DNA of 64,000 nt, taken from the NCBI RefSeq assembly GCF_947631635.1, contig NZ_CANRMB010000014.1, forward strand, positions 1-64,000, given 5' to 3'. Below, piece by piece: positions 34,150 to 42,050 of the stretch. Both the position numbers and the translations under genes were made by a program. The stretch is from an uncultured Dysosmobacter sp. (GTDB lineage Bacteria > Bacillota > Clostridia > Oscillospirales > Oscillospiraceae). A model generated the notes under the pieces. It searched no databases. It was given only the letters and a program-made list of their open reading frames with translations, and was not told the origin of the DNA. How positions within the stretch are numbered: position 1 is the first letter of the stretch; every line of letters begins with the position of its first letter.

Positions 34150-34725
34150 TCATAGTTTAGCCTCCGGGCACCTCAGCACGCCCCAGCCATCCTTATAGAG
34201 TTTTGACGGCTCAGCCACCCATCCCTCCACAGGCTCCCCGCACAGCATCCAGGAGCATGTGCATACAGAGCATATATTGCAGAGAGACTTCTTCTCACTG
34301 GGGCTTCCCGCTCTGGTGTTCTTCCGTTCCAGCCCCCGCAGGTATTTCTGGCGCTGTATCGTCGTCCGCCTGACTTTTTCTTTGAATCCGTCCGGCCGCA
34401 GGATATTTTTGCGCTGTTTTTCTGCGGTCTGGACCATCTCCTTTTGGTGCATGACCGCCTCGGCCTGCCGCTGCACTTCGTTTTCGGCTTCTCTGGCCCG
34501 CTTTCGCAGATTGTACATCCGCGTCCGCTCCTTCCGAAGCTGTGCCTGCATCCTCTCCAGTTCCGCCATGCCGCAATGTAGGCGCTCATCCGCGGCTTCC
34601 AGGTGACGCCCAAAGCAGGTCGGACTTTTAAAAAGCCCGCAGGCCGAGCATCCGTATTCCGTTCTGGCCGGACATAGCTGCTGTTCCAGCTCCGCAGCAG
34701 AGCATTTATCTTTGTTGGATTCCAC
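34150..34725 (-). CDS. Coiled-coil zinc protein, unknown
   Basis: This 191-aa protein starts at a GTG at 34725 behind GAGGAG. Cysteines cluster at both ends (QLCPARTEYGCSACGLF and LCNICSVCTCSWMLCGEP), flanking a long Arg/Glu/Gln-rich coiled coil of about 75 residues. The paired clusters could join in the folded protein. Function unknown. Confidence 0.55.
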   Translation of the reverse strand: MESNKDKCSAAELEQQLCPARTEYGCSACGLFKSPTCFGRHLEAADERLHCGMAELERMQAQLRKERTRMYNLRKRAREAENEVQRQAEAVMHQKEMVQTAEKQRKNILRPDGFKEKVRRTTIQRQKYLRGLERKNTRAGSPSEKKSLCNICSVCTCSWMLCGEPVEGWVAEPSKLYKDGWGVLRCPEAKL

Positions 34726-34728
34726 TGC

Positions 34729-35187
34729 TCATAGCTCCTCAAACGCCCGGCGGTCTATCCCCGCCCGCACGATCAGATTGCGGACCGTTATCCCGGTGTC
34801 AAATAGCTTCTGCCAGATCCGCATGATCTTGTGAAGGTAGCTGCTGCAATACGTCACAATGCTCTGTCCCTCCGGCAGTTTCTGCTCGGAGATGTACCAG
34901 ACATCCTCCATATCCAAAATCAGGATGTCGGTATCCGTCCTTGTTATCAGCATCCTGATAATATATGCCGTGGTCTTTCCCCGGGGATTCTGCGGGACTT
35001 TTCCGCCATGCAGGATATATTCCCGCTGCCACCCATAGAGCTTGAAGCCCATGGCCCATTCGATCCTGCAGACCATCCACCACTCCCGCACCTTCGTGCT
35101 GTTCAGCCATACAAACAGCCAAATCAAAATTACTCCGGCGATAATAGTAGCCATAATTGCCGCCGTCAACTTATAGATCATAATCAT
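34729..35187 (-). CDS. Membrane-anchored protein, unknown
   Basis: This is 152 aa from ATG 35187, behind GGGAGG. One N-terminal transmembrane helix (about residues 7-28, MATIIAGVILIWLFVWL) precedes a cytoplasmic region with WQREYILHGGKVPQNPRGKT near residue 52 and an ILILDMEDVWYI strand. The layout suggests a small membrane-tethered phosphate-binding fold (an NPRGKT turn followed by a strand ending in acidic residues), but the nucleotide-binding reading is tentative. Confidence 0.45.
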   Translation of the reverse strand: MIMIYKLTAAIMATIIAGVILIWLFVWLNSTKVREWWMVCRIEWAMGFKLYGWQREYILHGGKVPQNPRGKTTAYIIRMLITRTDTDILILDMEDVWYISEQKLPEGQSIVTYCSSYLHKIMRIWQKLFDTGITVRNLIVRAGIDRRAFEEL

Positions 35188-35468
35188 ACACATCCTCCCA
35201 GATCATGTTCCGGCATCTGCCGTTTCATTTCCTGTTCTGCTGCCCTGACAGCCGCCAGCGTCCCCGGGCTCCACTTCTCCAATGCCACCAGAAGCGCCCT
35301 GCGTTTTTCCTCGGACATGTCACAGGCGGTACTCCTCGCTCTATAAATAGCGGAAATACTCAGCCCGCACATCCCCGCCAACTCACCGGCCCTGATGTCT
35401 GCGATCTCCATGCCCACCCGAAGCCGGTGCGGAAACCTTTCCCGATCCAGCATGTCATAAACTTCCAT
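35184..35468 (-). CDS. Small HTH protein
   Basis: This is 94 aa from ATG 35468 behind GGAGGG. Residues of about 24-65 (IADIRAGELAGMCGLSISAI) match an XRE-like helix-turn-helix in which the recognition helix follows GLS. It ends with a charged tail. It is probably a DNA-binding regulator acting within the early operon. It is coupled by overlap to the next gene. Confidence 0.55.
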   Translation of the reverse strand: MEVYDMLDRERFPHRLRVGMEIADIRAGELAGMCGLSISAIYRARSTACDMSEEKRRALLVALEKWSPGTLAAVRAAEQEMKRQMPEHDLGGCV

Positions 35469-35482
35469 GTTCTTTCCCTCCA

Positions 35483-36088
35483 TCAACCTGGCTGCTCCAC
35501 CCAGTAAACCGTGGCCTGTGTAACGCCAAGCAGTTCCGCCTCCTTGTGCGTCGAAACTGCCAAATCAATGTGACCTCCGGTCGGCCCTGTGTCATCTGCC
35601 ACAAAATAGCGCAAATCCCCATCGCCGAAGTCTATCAGTACATCGCTGCCCAGTGGAATCATGGATGGGTCCACAGCACAGCTGACCCCCGCCAACACCT
35701 CTGTCCCAGACGCTGTGATCCCATCTCCGGTCCCGCAGATATGGGGATATCGCTCTACACAGTAATAGGTGATCCGGCATCTCTCGATCACACAGGCCCG
35801 CTCCAACAGAGCCGCCTCAATCAATTCGTTTTCATAATCCTCCTGTATCTCCGCCTCATCCAATGCCTCTTCCCAGGCGGGAATGTATGTGACCGTAGTG
35901 CCTGCCCCTTCCTCCCTCTGGAATATATCCTCTGGAGTATCCGGCAAATATGTACTGGCCTCAGCGCCTCCGGCGGGCAGGATCAGGGCCGACACAGCGG
36001 CCAGCACCATTGCCACCGCAAAGATCCCTGCCAGCACCCGGCGGGCAAGCCGCCGCTTTCTTTCCTCTCTTGTCCAGTTTCTTTTCAT
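35483..36088 (-). CDS. 3D-domain cell wall protein
   Basis: This 201-aa protein has a basic N-terminus and a transmembrane or signal anchor at about residues 18-42. A linker follows, then a C-terminal 3D domain (about 105-195). The three conserved aspartates appear in VDPSMIPLGSDVLI, YFVADDTGP and HIDLAVS. The double-psi beta-barrel of this family is found in MltA-type lytic transglycosylases and Rpf/YabE-like proteins. Its location in the early block rather than the lysis module is unusual. Confidence 0.75.
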   Translation of the reverse strand: MKRNWTREERKRRLARRVLAGIFAVAMVLAAVSALILPAGGAEASTYLPDTPEDIFQREEGAGTTVTYIPAWEEALDEAEIQEDYENELIEAALLERACVIERCRITYYCVERYPHICGTGDGITASGTEVLAGVSCAVDPSMIPLGSDVLIDFGDGDLRYFVADDTGPTGGHIDLAVSTHKEAELLGVTQATVYWVEQPG

Positions 36089-36106
36089 GAATAACCCATC
36101 GCTTTC

Positions 36107-36607
36107 TCAATATTTGAAATATGCAAGGCAGTCCTGATAGGCCCGGTTCAGTTCCTCAAAGGCTTGCCGACTCCCCGAATCACTGTCCGGGTGCAGCTGC
36201 TTCGCCCGCTCATGGTATCGGCTCCGCACCTCGCCTTCATCCCGCGGCACTTCTGAAAAGCCAAGAAATGCAAAGCAGACAGGAACTGTGATTTTAGCCG
36301 GAAGACTCGGAACCCCTTCGAACAGCATGTCCAGTGTAAAAATATCCTTCTCCGTCGCACGGGCAATTGCCTCCAGGGAAAGCACCACTTCCGCAAACAG
36401 GTCGCTGACATACTGTATTCTTCTGCCGCAGGCGGATGCCTTTTCAAAACTGTTCTCAAAGCGGTACACCCGCCCGTGATAAATCATCTCCACAAAGCAG
36501 TCTCTCCGCGTCCAGTCGTAGTTGAATTTCTCAATCCCCAGCCGCTCCATCACCGTTTGGAGCTTGGCTTCATAGTCCACACTGGCGCTGTATTTCTTCC
36601 TTGGCAT
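36107..36607 (-). CDS. J-domain (DnaJ-like) phage protein
   Basis: The C-terminal 55 residues of this 166-aa protein form a J domain: CFAFLGFSEVP helix I, EGEVRSRYHERAKQLHPD with the HPD motif at residues 139-141, and AFEELNRAYQDCLAYFK helix III. The N-terminal 105 residues are a separate alpha/beta domain that I do not recognise. J domains stimulate host DnaK, so this protein probably recruits Hsp70 to a phage complex such as the replisome, in analogy to lambda replication. Confidence 0.75.
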   Translation of the reverse strand: MPRKKYSASVDYEAKLQTVMERLGIEKFNYDWTRRDCFVEMIYHGRVYRFENSFEKASACGRRIQYVSDLFAEVVLSLEAIARATEKDIFTLDMLFEGVPSLPAKITVPVCFAFLGFSEVPRDEGEVRSRYHERAKQLHPDSDSGSRQAFEELNRAYQDCLAYFKY

Positions 36608-36645
36608 AGGCCTTTTTGTCTCCCTTCTCTGTCAATTGGCCGCGC

Positions 36646-37476
36646 TCAGTCCAACCTGTCCCATGGAAACTGCTGGATCAGCTCTTCGCCCCATATCTCC
36701 GCCAAGCTGCCTTTCATAAAGACCGGAACATTTCTGAATGCACAGTCCTTGACGATCTTCTCGATCCACGCTCGCTTGGGCTTGCTCTTTTTGCTTCCGC
36801 TTCCCGTCATAGCCCCGATGATGATCCAATTTGCATATGCGCCATTCTCTGCATATGTCCATCCTGCGGACTCTGCTATATCTTCCAGCAGCGGCTCCAT
36901 GCTCAGGAATGTCCGTGTCCTGGAGGAAAGCTGCCCAAAGGCATCAGCGGCCTTTTCCATCTGGAATGCCGTTGTGGCAGAAGCACCATACCAAAAGTTC
37001 TTATCCTGCGGCAGAAGTCCTTTGGCATCCAGGTCGTTGTACCGATCAGGCGCTTTTGTCAGGAACAAATAATTGTGCTGTGGGGCCTCACTGCAGGCAT
37101 CAAATACCGCCTTGATCCAGTCATCCGGCACCCACTCCCCAAACAGGTCGGCCATCGAGCAGACGAAGATGGTCTGAGGCTTCTTCCGCTGCGGCTCCTT
37201 CAGACGGTAGCGGTGGAATGTCGGCAGAAATTCCATAGGAAACGGCTGGACTCTTCCGTCGCGGATATACGGCTTTTCGAGTTCCAGCATGGTGTCCATG
37301 CCCTCCGGGCTATCGTACTTGCTGGCTCCCTCCATTCCTGGGTCTCCCAGCTTCGGCGCAAATGGCAGGCCAAAACGGTGAGCCACGCTCCTTGCGTAGC
37401 AGTAGGGGCATCCGTGAAGGCAGCCCGTGACCGGGTTCCAGGTGGCGTCACACCACTCAATCTTGGTCTTGTTCAT
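36646..37476 (-). CDS. DUF5131 (phage Gp37/Gp68) family, radical-SAM-like
   Basis: This is 276 aa from ATG 37476 behind GGAGGA. MNKTKIEWCDATWNPVTGCL opens the protein, followed by HGCPYCYARS. The cysteines C19-x3-C23-x2-C26 match a radical SAM cluster site, and this opening is diagnostic for the DUF5131 group. The family is common in phages and its reaction is not established. A PP-loop gene follows upstream in the operon, similar to the pair at 30353-31917. Confidence 0.8.
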   Translation of the reverse strand: MNKTKIEWCDATWNPVTGCLHGCPYCYARSVAHRFGLPFAPKLGDPGMEGASKYDSPEGMDTMLELEKPYIRDGRVQPFPMEFLPTFHRYRLKEPQRKKPQTIFVCSMADLFGEWVPDDWIKAVFDACSEAPQHNYLFLTKAPDRYNDLDAKGLLPQDKNFWYGASATTAFQMEKAADAFGQLSSRTRTFLSMEPLLEDIAESAGWTYAENGAYANWIIIGAMTGSGSKKSKPKRAWIEKIVKDCAFRNVPVFMKGSLAEIWGEELIQQFPWDRLD

Positions 37477-37478
37477 AC

Positions 37479-37811
37479 TCAGTCCTCCGATACCCTGATG
37501 TGGTCCCCCTGCATCGAATAGCCGAAGCACAGGTTCCCTTCGTCGCAGAGCAAGGCCAACTCAGCGGTGGTCAGGCCGGGGGCGTTCTTGTAAATGCGAT
37601 ATAAGGCGTGATGATAACCAGGTTTCCGGCCAATCACAACATCGTAATTTTCAAAATTACAGTCCGCGCCATCTTTCAGATCCATTTTGAGATCGTGACG
37701 ATAAACCCTGTATTTTTCCTTCAGTTCTTTATAAATTTCATAGTTTTGCTTCCCTTTTTCTCTCTCGTTCTCTGTAAAAGCCCATGGAGCATAAATCCGT
37801 TTCTTATTCAT
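37479..37811 (-). CDS. Small unknown protein
   Basis: This is about 110 aa from the ATG at 37811 (MNKKRIYAPWAFTENEREKG); three in-frame starts lie just upstream behind GGGGAG. The C-terminal half (APGLTTAELALLCDEGNLCF) looks like a small winged-helix or HTH unit. It sits three bases before the DUF5131 gene. Confidence 0.5.
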   Translation of the reverse strand: MNKKRIYAPWAFTENEREKGKQNYEIYKELKEKYRVYRHDLKMDLKDGADCNFENYDVVIGRKPGYHHALYRIYKNAPGLTTAELALLCDEGNLCFGYSMQGDHIRVSED

Positions 37812-37879
37812 GTTCATCATCACTCCCCATTGTTCCAGCGTGTACCTATTGCAAGCTCCTGTCTTTCAAGGAAACGAAC

Positions 37880-38728
37880 TCAAAATCCATTCCATACCTG
37901 TCTGCCATGGTATTCAAAGCACTCAGCATCACAGCAGTCCTCCGGTGTCAGCTCCTTGATCCGCTTGCGGCTTCTGGAGATAAACAAATCGGAATCCATC
38001 GGCGGCTTTGGGTTCTTGTCCCGCAGCAGCTCGTCCACTTCTACCAGCCGTCTGTACTCCTCCGGCAGGTTTTTCTTCAAATACTGAAAAAAGTAGTTTT
38101 TATGAAATGGACAGAAGGTACAGGCAGACGCCCTTGTTTCCAGCCCCCACACATCCTTGATGTATGCGTAGTTGTCAGCTCTCACCAGTCCCATCTCTAC
38201 CAGGGGGAATTTGTTAATAAACATCGGGTTTGGACTTTCCTTGCACCGGCGTGCTTCTTCAGCGCTGAATCCCATATGCATCTCATGCGCTTTTTTATCC
38301 TCATCCCGGAGCCGCTGACCCTTTTTGTACCCCAGCACTTCCCATCGGAAAAACTTTGAGATCATCTCCACCTTGTAGTCGATGGTGCAGTTCCTGGGCA
38401 TTCGTGACTTATGGCCGTCTTCGCCAAGCGTCCACCACGGGATACTGATAGTCCGCCTCTCCCCGAAGTTCTTCATAAAATCCTTATAGAGCGGGGAGTC
38501 CAGTACCTTAAACGGAATACCAGCCGACTCACATGCCTTTCGGATGAATTCCACCTGACGCTTCACCCAGGGAGGTTCAAGGCCCAAATCACAGAACACC
38601 ACCAAATCGTAAATCGGCACCGCCGGGTACGGAATGGGCAGTTTCTTTTCTTTTGCGAAGGAATTCTCACAGCTCATCAGCGCTAAGGCGGTTGATTGCA
38701 TCCCAGCGCCGCAAGACAAAATTTTCAT
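37880..38728 (-). CDS. PP-loop (PAPS reductase-like) family protein, second copy
   Basis: This 282-aa protein has the PP-loop SCGAGMQSTALAL at residues 5-17, a WWTLGEDGHKSRMPRNCT region, and a CTFCPFHKN motif near residue 206 that could coordinate a metal or Fe-S cluster. It belongs to the adenine-nucleotide alpha-hydrolase-like fold but is clearly distinct from the gene at 31123. The upstream gene overlaps it by four bases. Its reaction is unknown. Confidence 0.75.
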   Translation of the reverse strand: MKILSCGAGMQSTALALMSCENSFAKEKKLPIPYPAVPIYDLVVFCDLGLEPPWVKRQVEFIRKACESAGIPFKVLDSPLYKDFMKNFGERRTISIPWWTLGEDGHKSRMPRNCTIDYKVEMISKFFRWEVLGYKKGQRLRDEDKKAHEMHMGFSAEEARRCKESPNPMFINKFPLVEMGLVRADNYAYIKDVWGLETRASACTFCPFHKNYFFQYLKKNLPEEYRRLVEVDELLRDKNPKPPMDSDLFISRSRKRIKELTPEDCCDAECFEYHGRQVWNGF

Positions 38729-39150
38729 TTGTGCATTCTCCTAGTACACCATCCGTATTCGTTTAATTCACAGTCGCATTTCATGCCATACGGAGGCTCG
38801 CATTCTTCTTCGTTACAGTGCGGCAGCTCACCCGGCCAGTTCGGATCAAGGCCACGCTTTCTACGGTTCCTTTTCCATCCCTGATACACTTTCAGGTCTC
38901 GCTCATCAATGCTGTAACCGCAGCCGCCTGAAGTGCGGTCATGGATCAGTAGAGGCCGTGGATAGTCTGGGCGCCGCGCCCGAAGGACCTCATATTTTCC
39001 GACAGGCTTTTCAATCTGCCACCCACTCTTTATCAGATAAGCGGTGAGGTCCGCCAGCAGTCCATGATGTACCGTCATGTGGTTTTTCATCGTATCCGAA
39101 ACACGCTTCCTCTCCCCTTCATCACGGCTCCCCATCACCCTTGAACTCAA
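38725..39150 (-). CDS. Unknown protein with C-terminal cysteines
   Basis: This is up to 141 aa; the ATG at 39090 (MKNHMTVHHGLLADLTAYLI) would give 121 aa. It ends with ECEPPYGMKCDCELNEYG and WCTRRMHK, a likely metal site. It is translationally coupled to the PP-loop gene by ATGA. No family is recognised. Confidence 0.5.
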   Translation of the reverse strand: MSSRVMGSRDEGERKRVSDTMKNHMTVHHGLLADLTAYLIKSGWQIEKPVGKYEVLRARRPDYPRPLLIHDRTSGGCGYSIDERDLKVYQGWKRNRRKRGLDPNWPGELPHCNEEECEPPYGMKCDCELNEYGWCTRRMHK

Positions 39151-39397
39151 TGACCGGAATACTTTTATCCGCAGGGCCGCCCGGAACCCTCCGTTTAGTC
39201 AGCCGGACGTTATATCCCGCCTTCAGCAAAAGCTCTCCAAGGGCCAGCCGGTCTACCTCGGTCATTTTGCCGTTCTTCTGCACATAAATCAGATTCATGC
39301 CGCCCACTTCCTTCCTGCTGCCATAAGCCTCGCCTGAACGGGCCTGCCTCCGCATCTGCTCATAGGCAGGCCCATGGTTTAAAAGCCGATCCGACAA
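39122..39397 (-). CDS. Small unknown protein, start uncertain
   Basis: The frame runs from a TTG at 39397, but an internal ATG at 39298 (MNLIYVQKNGKMTEVDRLAL) has AAGGAAG at good spacing and may be the real start, giving 58 aa. The C-terminal 55 residues form a beta-alpha-beta unit (GELLLKAGYNVRLTKRR). Function unknown. Confidence 0.45.
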   Translation of the reverse strand: MSDRLLNHGPAYEQMRRQARSGEAYGSRKEVGGMNLIYVQKNGKMTEVDRLALGELLLKAGYNVRLTKRRVPGGPADKSIPVIEFKGDGEP

Positions 39398-39413
39398 GGT
39401 TTCGTGCAGCTGC

Positions 39414-39578
39414 TCACTGCTTTTCTCCTTTGATGATATCTCCGCGTACCCATGCGCGTGTCTCCGCTCCTTTGGTCCTATATGCCCTGGTGCGGGCGCC
39501 GCATGTACCGCAGAGTACGATATACCGTTCGTCAGGTCCTTCTATGACTTTCCGCTCTCCGCTGTCCTTGTCCGTCAT
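39414..39578 (-). CDS. Small zinc-knuckle protein
   Basis: This is 54 aa from ATG 39578 behind AAGGAGA. A single VLCGTCGAR knuckle sits in the middle of a charged sequence. It overlaps the preceding gene by ATGA. It may bind metal as a dimer. Function unknown. Confidence 0.5.
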   Translation of the reverse strand: MTDKDSGERKVIEGPDERYIVLCGTCGARTRAYRTKGAETRAWVRGDIIKGEKQ

Positions 39579-39934
39579 GTCCGATTCTCCTTTTGGGAAC
39601 ACATAGCAGCTGTCACATCGTCGATGCTCTGGATGGCATTGACATCAAGCCCACTCTGCTCCAACTTGTAGATTTTCATGACGTTTGGAGTCCCTTGAAC
39701 CGTCTGGACACTCATCAGCAAATCTGCCATCACCGGATCACACTTTGCTCTGCGCAGGATCTCGTCGAACATGCGCTGATAGCAGATCGCCGCCAGGGCG
39801 AGCAGCTTCACCGTCTCCAATGCCTCATCCGCCGGTTTCTCTGCCAGCGGCAGCGCATTTCCGCAAATCACACAAAACCGGGCATGATCCGGGTGTTCTT
39901 CATTGTGGCAGACCGGGCATGTAAACTTTCTCAT
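39575..39934 (-). CDS. Zinc-ribbon protein, unknown
   Basis: This is 119 aa from ATG 39934, overlapping the previous stop. FTCPVCHNEEHPDHARFCVI and CGNAL form a four-cysteine ribbon in the first 35 residues. A helical domain follows (ETVKLLALAAICYQRMFDEI). It belongs to the zinc-ribbon cluster of this operon. Confidence 0.55.
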   Translation of the reverse strand: MRKFTCPVCHNEEHPDHARFCVICGNALPLAEKPADEALETVKLLALAAICYQRMFDEILRRAKCDPVMADLLMSVQTVQGTPNVMKIYKLEQSGLDVNAIQSIDDVTAAMCSQKENRT

Positions 39935-40113
39935 GCCTTCTTCCCCTCCAATGCCGTCCCACCGTCTGTTTGATAGGTGGCCCCGTACCGCCGCCGGCCG
40001 CACCTGGAGCAGGTCAGCTTCACATTAGGCACTTCCCGGACCTTCCGCATCCGGCTCCCCTGTTCAAAAAGCGCCGCAGCGCATGGCACGCAAAGGTCAA
40101 ATTTATCGCTCAT
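39931..40113 (-). CDS. Small zinc-finger protein
   Basis: In this 60-aa protein, LCVPCAAAL and KLTCSRCGRRRYG provide two CxxC pairs. The C-terminus carries a YQTDGG segment. It has GAGAGGTGA upstream and overlaps its neighbours at both ends by four bases. A nucleic-acid-binding role is plausible but unproven. Confidence 0.55.
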   Translation of the reverse strand: MSDKFDLCVPCAAALFEQGSRMRKVREVPNVKLTCSRCGRRRYGATYQTDGGTALEGKKA

Positions 40114-40550
40114 TTCTCAATCGTCACCTCTCTCAGAAGCGGATACCGCTCCCGGATGATTTTCATGTTGTTCTTGAATACCCGGGTCTCTGTGGCGTCG
40201 CTCTTGGTGTCCACCAGCTCATAGGTGCCGTCTGCATGAAGCAGTACAAAGTCCGGTTCATAGGTCACAGCCCGGTTGTCCCTGTCCGTCCCATCCACCA
40301 GTAGCAGCTTCCCGTGATAGAGAAACCCCGCCAGCACCCCGGCCCTGGTCAGCAGCACACAGTTGCCCAAGTATCCAGCTTCCTTCTGGCTGTCACAAGG
40401 CATCCCGAAAGCCCAGGTTTTCCGAGCGCCGTATTTGTTGCTCCCTGTCACCTTCCGGGCAATCTGTGCCGCCTGCGGACTCTGTTCCGCCAGCTTGGCA
40501 AGGGCCTGCTTCTGTGCCTTGGGGGATAAGTCCTTTAAATCAATCCCCAT
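40110..40550 (-). CDS. DUF1064 family protein (endonuclease-like)
   Basis: This is 146 aa from ATG 40550 (MGIDLKDLSPKAQKQALAKL). The core NKYGARKTWAFGMPCDSQKE at about residues 46-65, and the later YEPDFVLLHADGTYELVDTK with an acidic-x-K pattern, match DUF1064. This is a restriction-endonuclease-like fold seen next to phage replication genes, sometimes compared with Holliday junction resolvases. It overlaps the helicase loader gene. Confidence 0.75.
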   Translation of the reverse strand: MGIDLKDLSPKAQKQALAKLAEQSPQAAQIARKVTGSNKYGARKTWAFGMPCDSQKEAGYLGNCVLLTRAGVLAGFLYHGKLLLVDGTDRDNRAVTYEPDFVLLHADGTYELVDTKSDATETRVFKNNMKIIRERYPLLREVTIEK

Positions 40551-41247
40551 TGCAGCGTTTCTCTTCCCGCGATGGCTTCCCGGAGCGCAGCATGGCAATA
40601 ACCTCCTCGCGGCTCCGCTGTACCGGCTTTTCCGCCGGCTCCGCCATCCATGCCGGTATCTCACGCTTTGGAGGCGGCAGCTGGGATACATCTGTTTTTT
40701 TCTCAGGCACCGCAGGCTCTGACTGGGCGCATCGCAGACTCAGGACCAACTCTTTCACATCCGGCGGCAGCTTTTTGAACTCGCGCTCCCGTTCAGATAT
40801 TGCCCGGTAGCTCCGCTGGAAGTTTGAGGCAACTACACTGTGGACGGTTTCCGAGTCCATTCCGGCCCATTCCCGAAGTGTATTGGGACTGCCTACGATC
40901 CGGCGTATGATCGGCGGAAATTTCTCAAATTCCGCCTTTGCCCCGTATGTACCGTTTCTGATGGCGGAGGCCACCATGCTCCAAGCCTCTGCTTCGGACA
41001 TTTCATCGCCAACGGTCAGAAGCCGCAGTTTGGCCTTGACAGCCCCAATATGGGGAGGGAATCCCTTTTCATCCGTTTCGATAAGCGCCTTGACTGCGGC
41101 GGCAACAAGTGAAACATCGTCATTGGCGAACATCTCTGCCCACAGGAGGACTATTTTTCGTTCATTAGCTTTGGATATGTCCGCATAAAACCGTGGATAT
41201 GCGGCCTGCAAAATATTCATGATGGTTCCGGTCTCTGCCGCGGTCAT
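40540..41247 (-). CDS. Replicative helicase loader/inhibitor
   Basis: This 235-aa protein has an N-terminal domain (MTAAETGTIMNILQAAYPRF, then LWAEMFANDD and GFPPHIGAVKAKL) that matches the phage G40P-type loader and inhibitor family. That family brings the replicative hexameric helicase to the origin. The C-terminal third is charged and probably flexible. It follows the initiator gene with a coupled ATGA start and GGAGGAAGG ribosome binding site. No helicase gene is seen, so it probably acts on the host DnaB-type helicase. Confidence 0.75.
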   Translation of the reverse strand: MTAAETGTIMNILQAAYPRFYADISKANERKIVLLWAEMFANDDVSLVAAAVKALIETDEKGFPPHIGAVKAKLRLLTVGDEMSEAEAWSMVASAIRNGTYGAKAEFEKFPPIIRRIVGSPNTLREWAGMDSETVHSVVASNFQRSYRAISEREREFKKLPPDVKELVLSLRCAQSEPAVPEKKTDVSQLPPPKREIPAWMAEPAEKPVQRSREEVIAMLRSGKPSREEKRCNGD

Positions 41248-42038
41248 AATCCTTCCTCCAATTCTCTGGCAACTTTTTCCCAGTCTGTGGGCTGTTTTTC
41301 CTCTGCTCCCATTTTTCTAGAAATATCTCTTCCTCGGTCCTGTTCTCTTGCTAGCCAGCCATTGATAAATCGCAAGATGCCCCGGCGTGTTTTCCGCTTT
41401 GTCGGATTCCCATCAAGCCATCCTTTCATATTCCGAAGCTGCTGTATCACGTCGACAGCAGGGTACAGGCCCGCCCATTCATGGCACTGCTCCGCGGAAA
41501 CGGGATAGCCGTCTCCGGTATTCAGCGGTAATACGATTACTGGCGGCGCGGAGGCGGTTTCCGCCTCTGCGCATATATCTTTCTTCTTTTCTATTTCTAT
41601 TTCTTTTTCTACTTCTTTTCTATTTAGGCGGAACTTGTCGACGATTGGTCGGGGATTAGTCGTCGACGAATCGCCGATTGGTCGGGGATTATACTCAATT
41701 CCTTGCGGTGCAGGGATTTTAGACGGTTTTGCCTTCTCAATGGACTGCCACTTCTTCCAATTATCAAGCGAATAATATTGATTTCCGTTATCGGCGGAAT
41801 AAAACGTCACGGACAAATTCAGAGCTATCTCCGATAGCGCAGTCTCAATGTCGATGATCCGTATTTTCTCGTCATAAGGGAAAAGTATTGACTTGATATA
41901 CATGGGTTTGGCTCGTCCACGTCCCTCATCATCCGCATTGGAAAAAAGGCCAATGAACACCAGTTTTGCCAAAATAGAAAGATTTGAAAAATCTTCGCTT
42001 TGCCATATATTAGGGTCTATCATTCTTCGCCTTGGCAC
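41244..42038 (-). CDS. DnaD-like replication initiator / replisome organizer
   Basis: This 264-aa protein starts at a GTG at 42038 behind AAGGCGGTG. The N-terminal RRRMIDPNIWQSEDFSNLSI and LVFIGLFSNADDEGRGR form the winged-helix domain of phage replication organizers. A charged low-complexity linker (around residues 140-160) leads to a C-terminal domain with a WLDGNPTKRKTRRGILRFIN segment as in DnaD-type proteins. It would bind the phage origin and recruit the loader encoded next. No obvious iteron array was seen inside the gene. Confidence 0.8.
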   Translation of the reverse strand: MPRRRMIDPNIWQSEDFSNLSILAKLVFIGLFSNADDEGRGRAKPMYIKSILFPYDEKIRIIDIETALSEIALNLSVTFYSADNGNQYYSLDNWKKWQSIEKAKPSKIPAPQGIEYNPRPIGDSSTTNPRPIVDKFRLNRKEVEKEIEIEKKKDICAEAETASAPPVIVLPLNTGDGYPVSAEQCHEWAGLYPAVDVIQQLRNMKGWLDGNPTKRKTRRGILRFINGWLAREQDRGRDISRKMGAEEKQPTDWEKVARELEEGL

Positions 42039-42050
42039 AATTTCACCGCC

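Noticed and set aside
34173-34742. Minus-strand frame overlapping the coiled-coil zinc protein gene
   Set aside because: Trp/Ser/Arg-rich shadow; the alternative frame has a good GTG start with GAGGAG and a coherent coiled coil with cysteine clusters.
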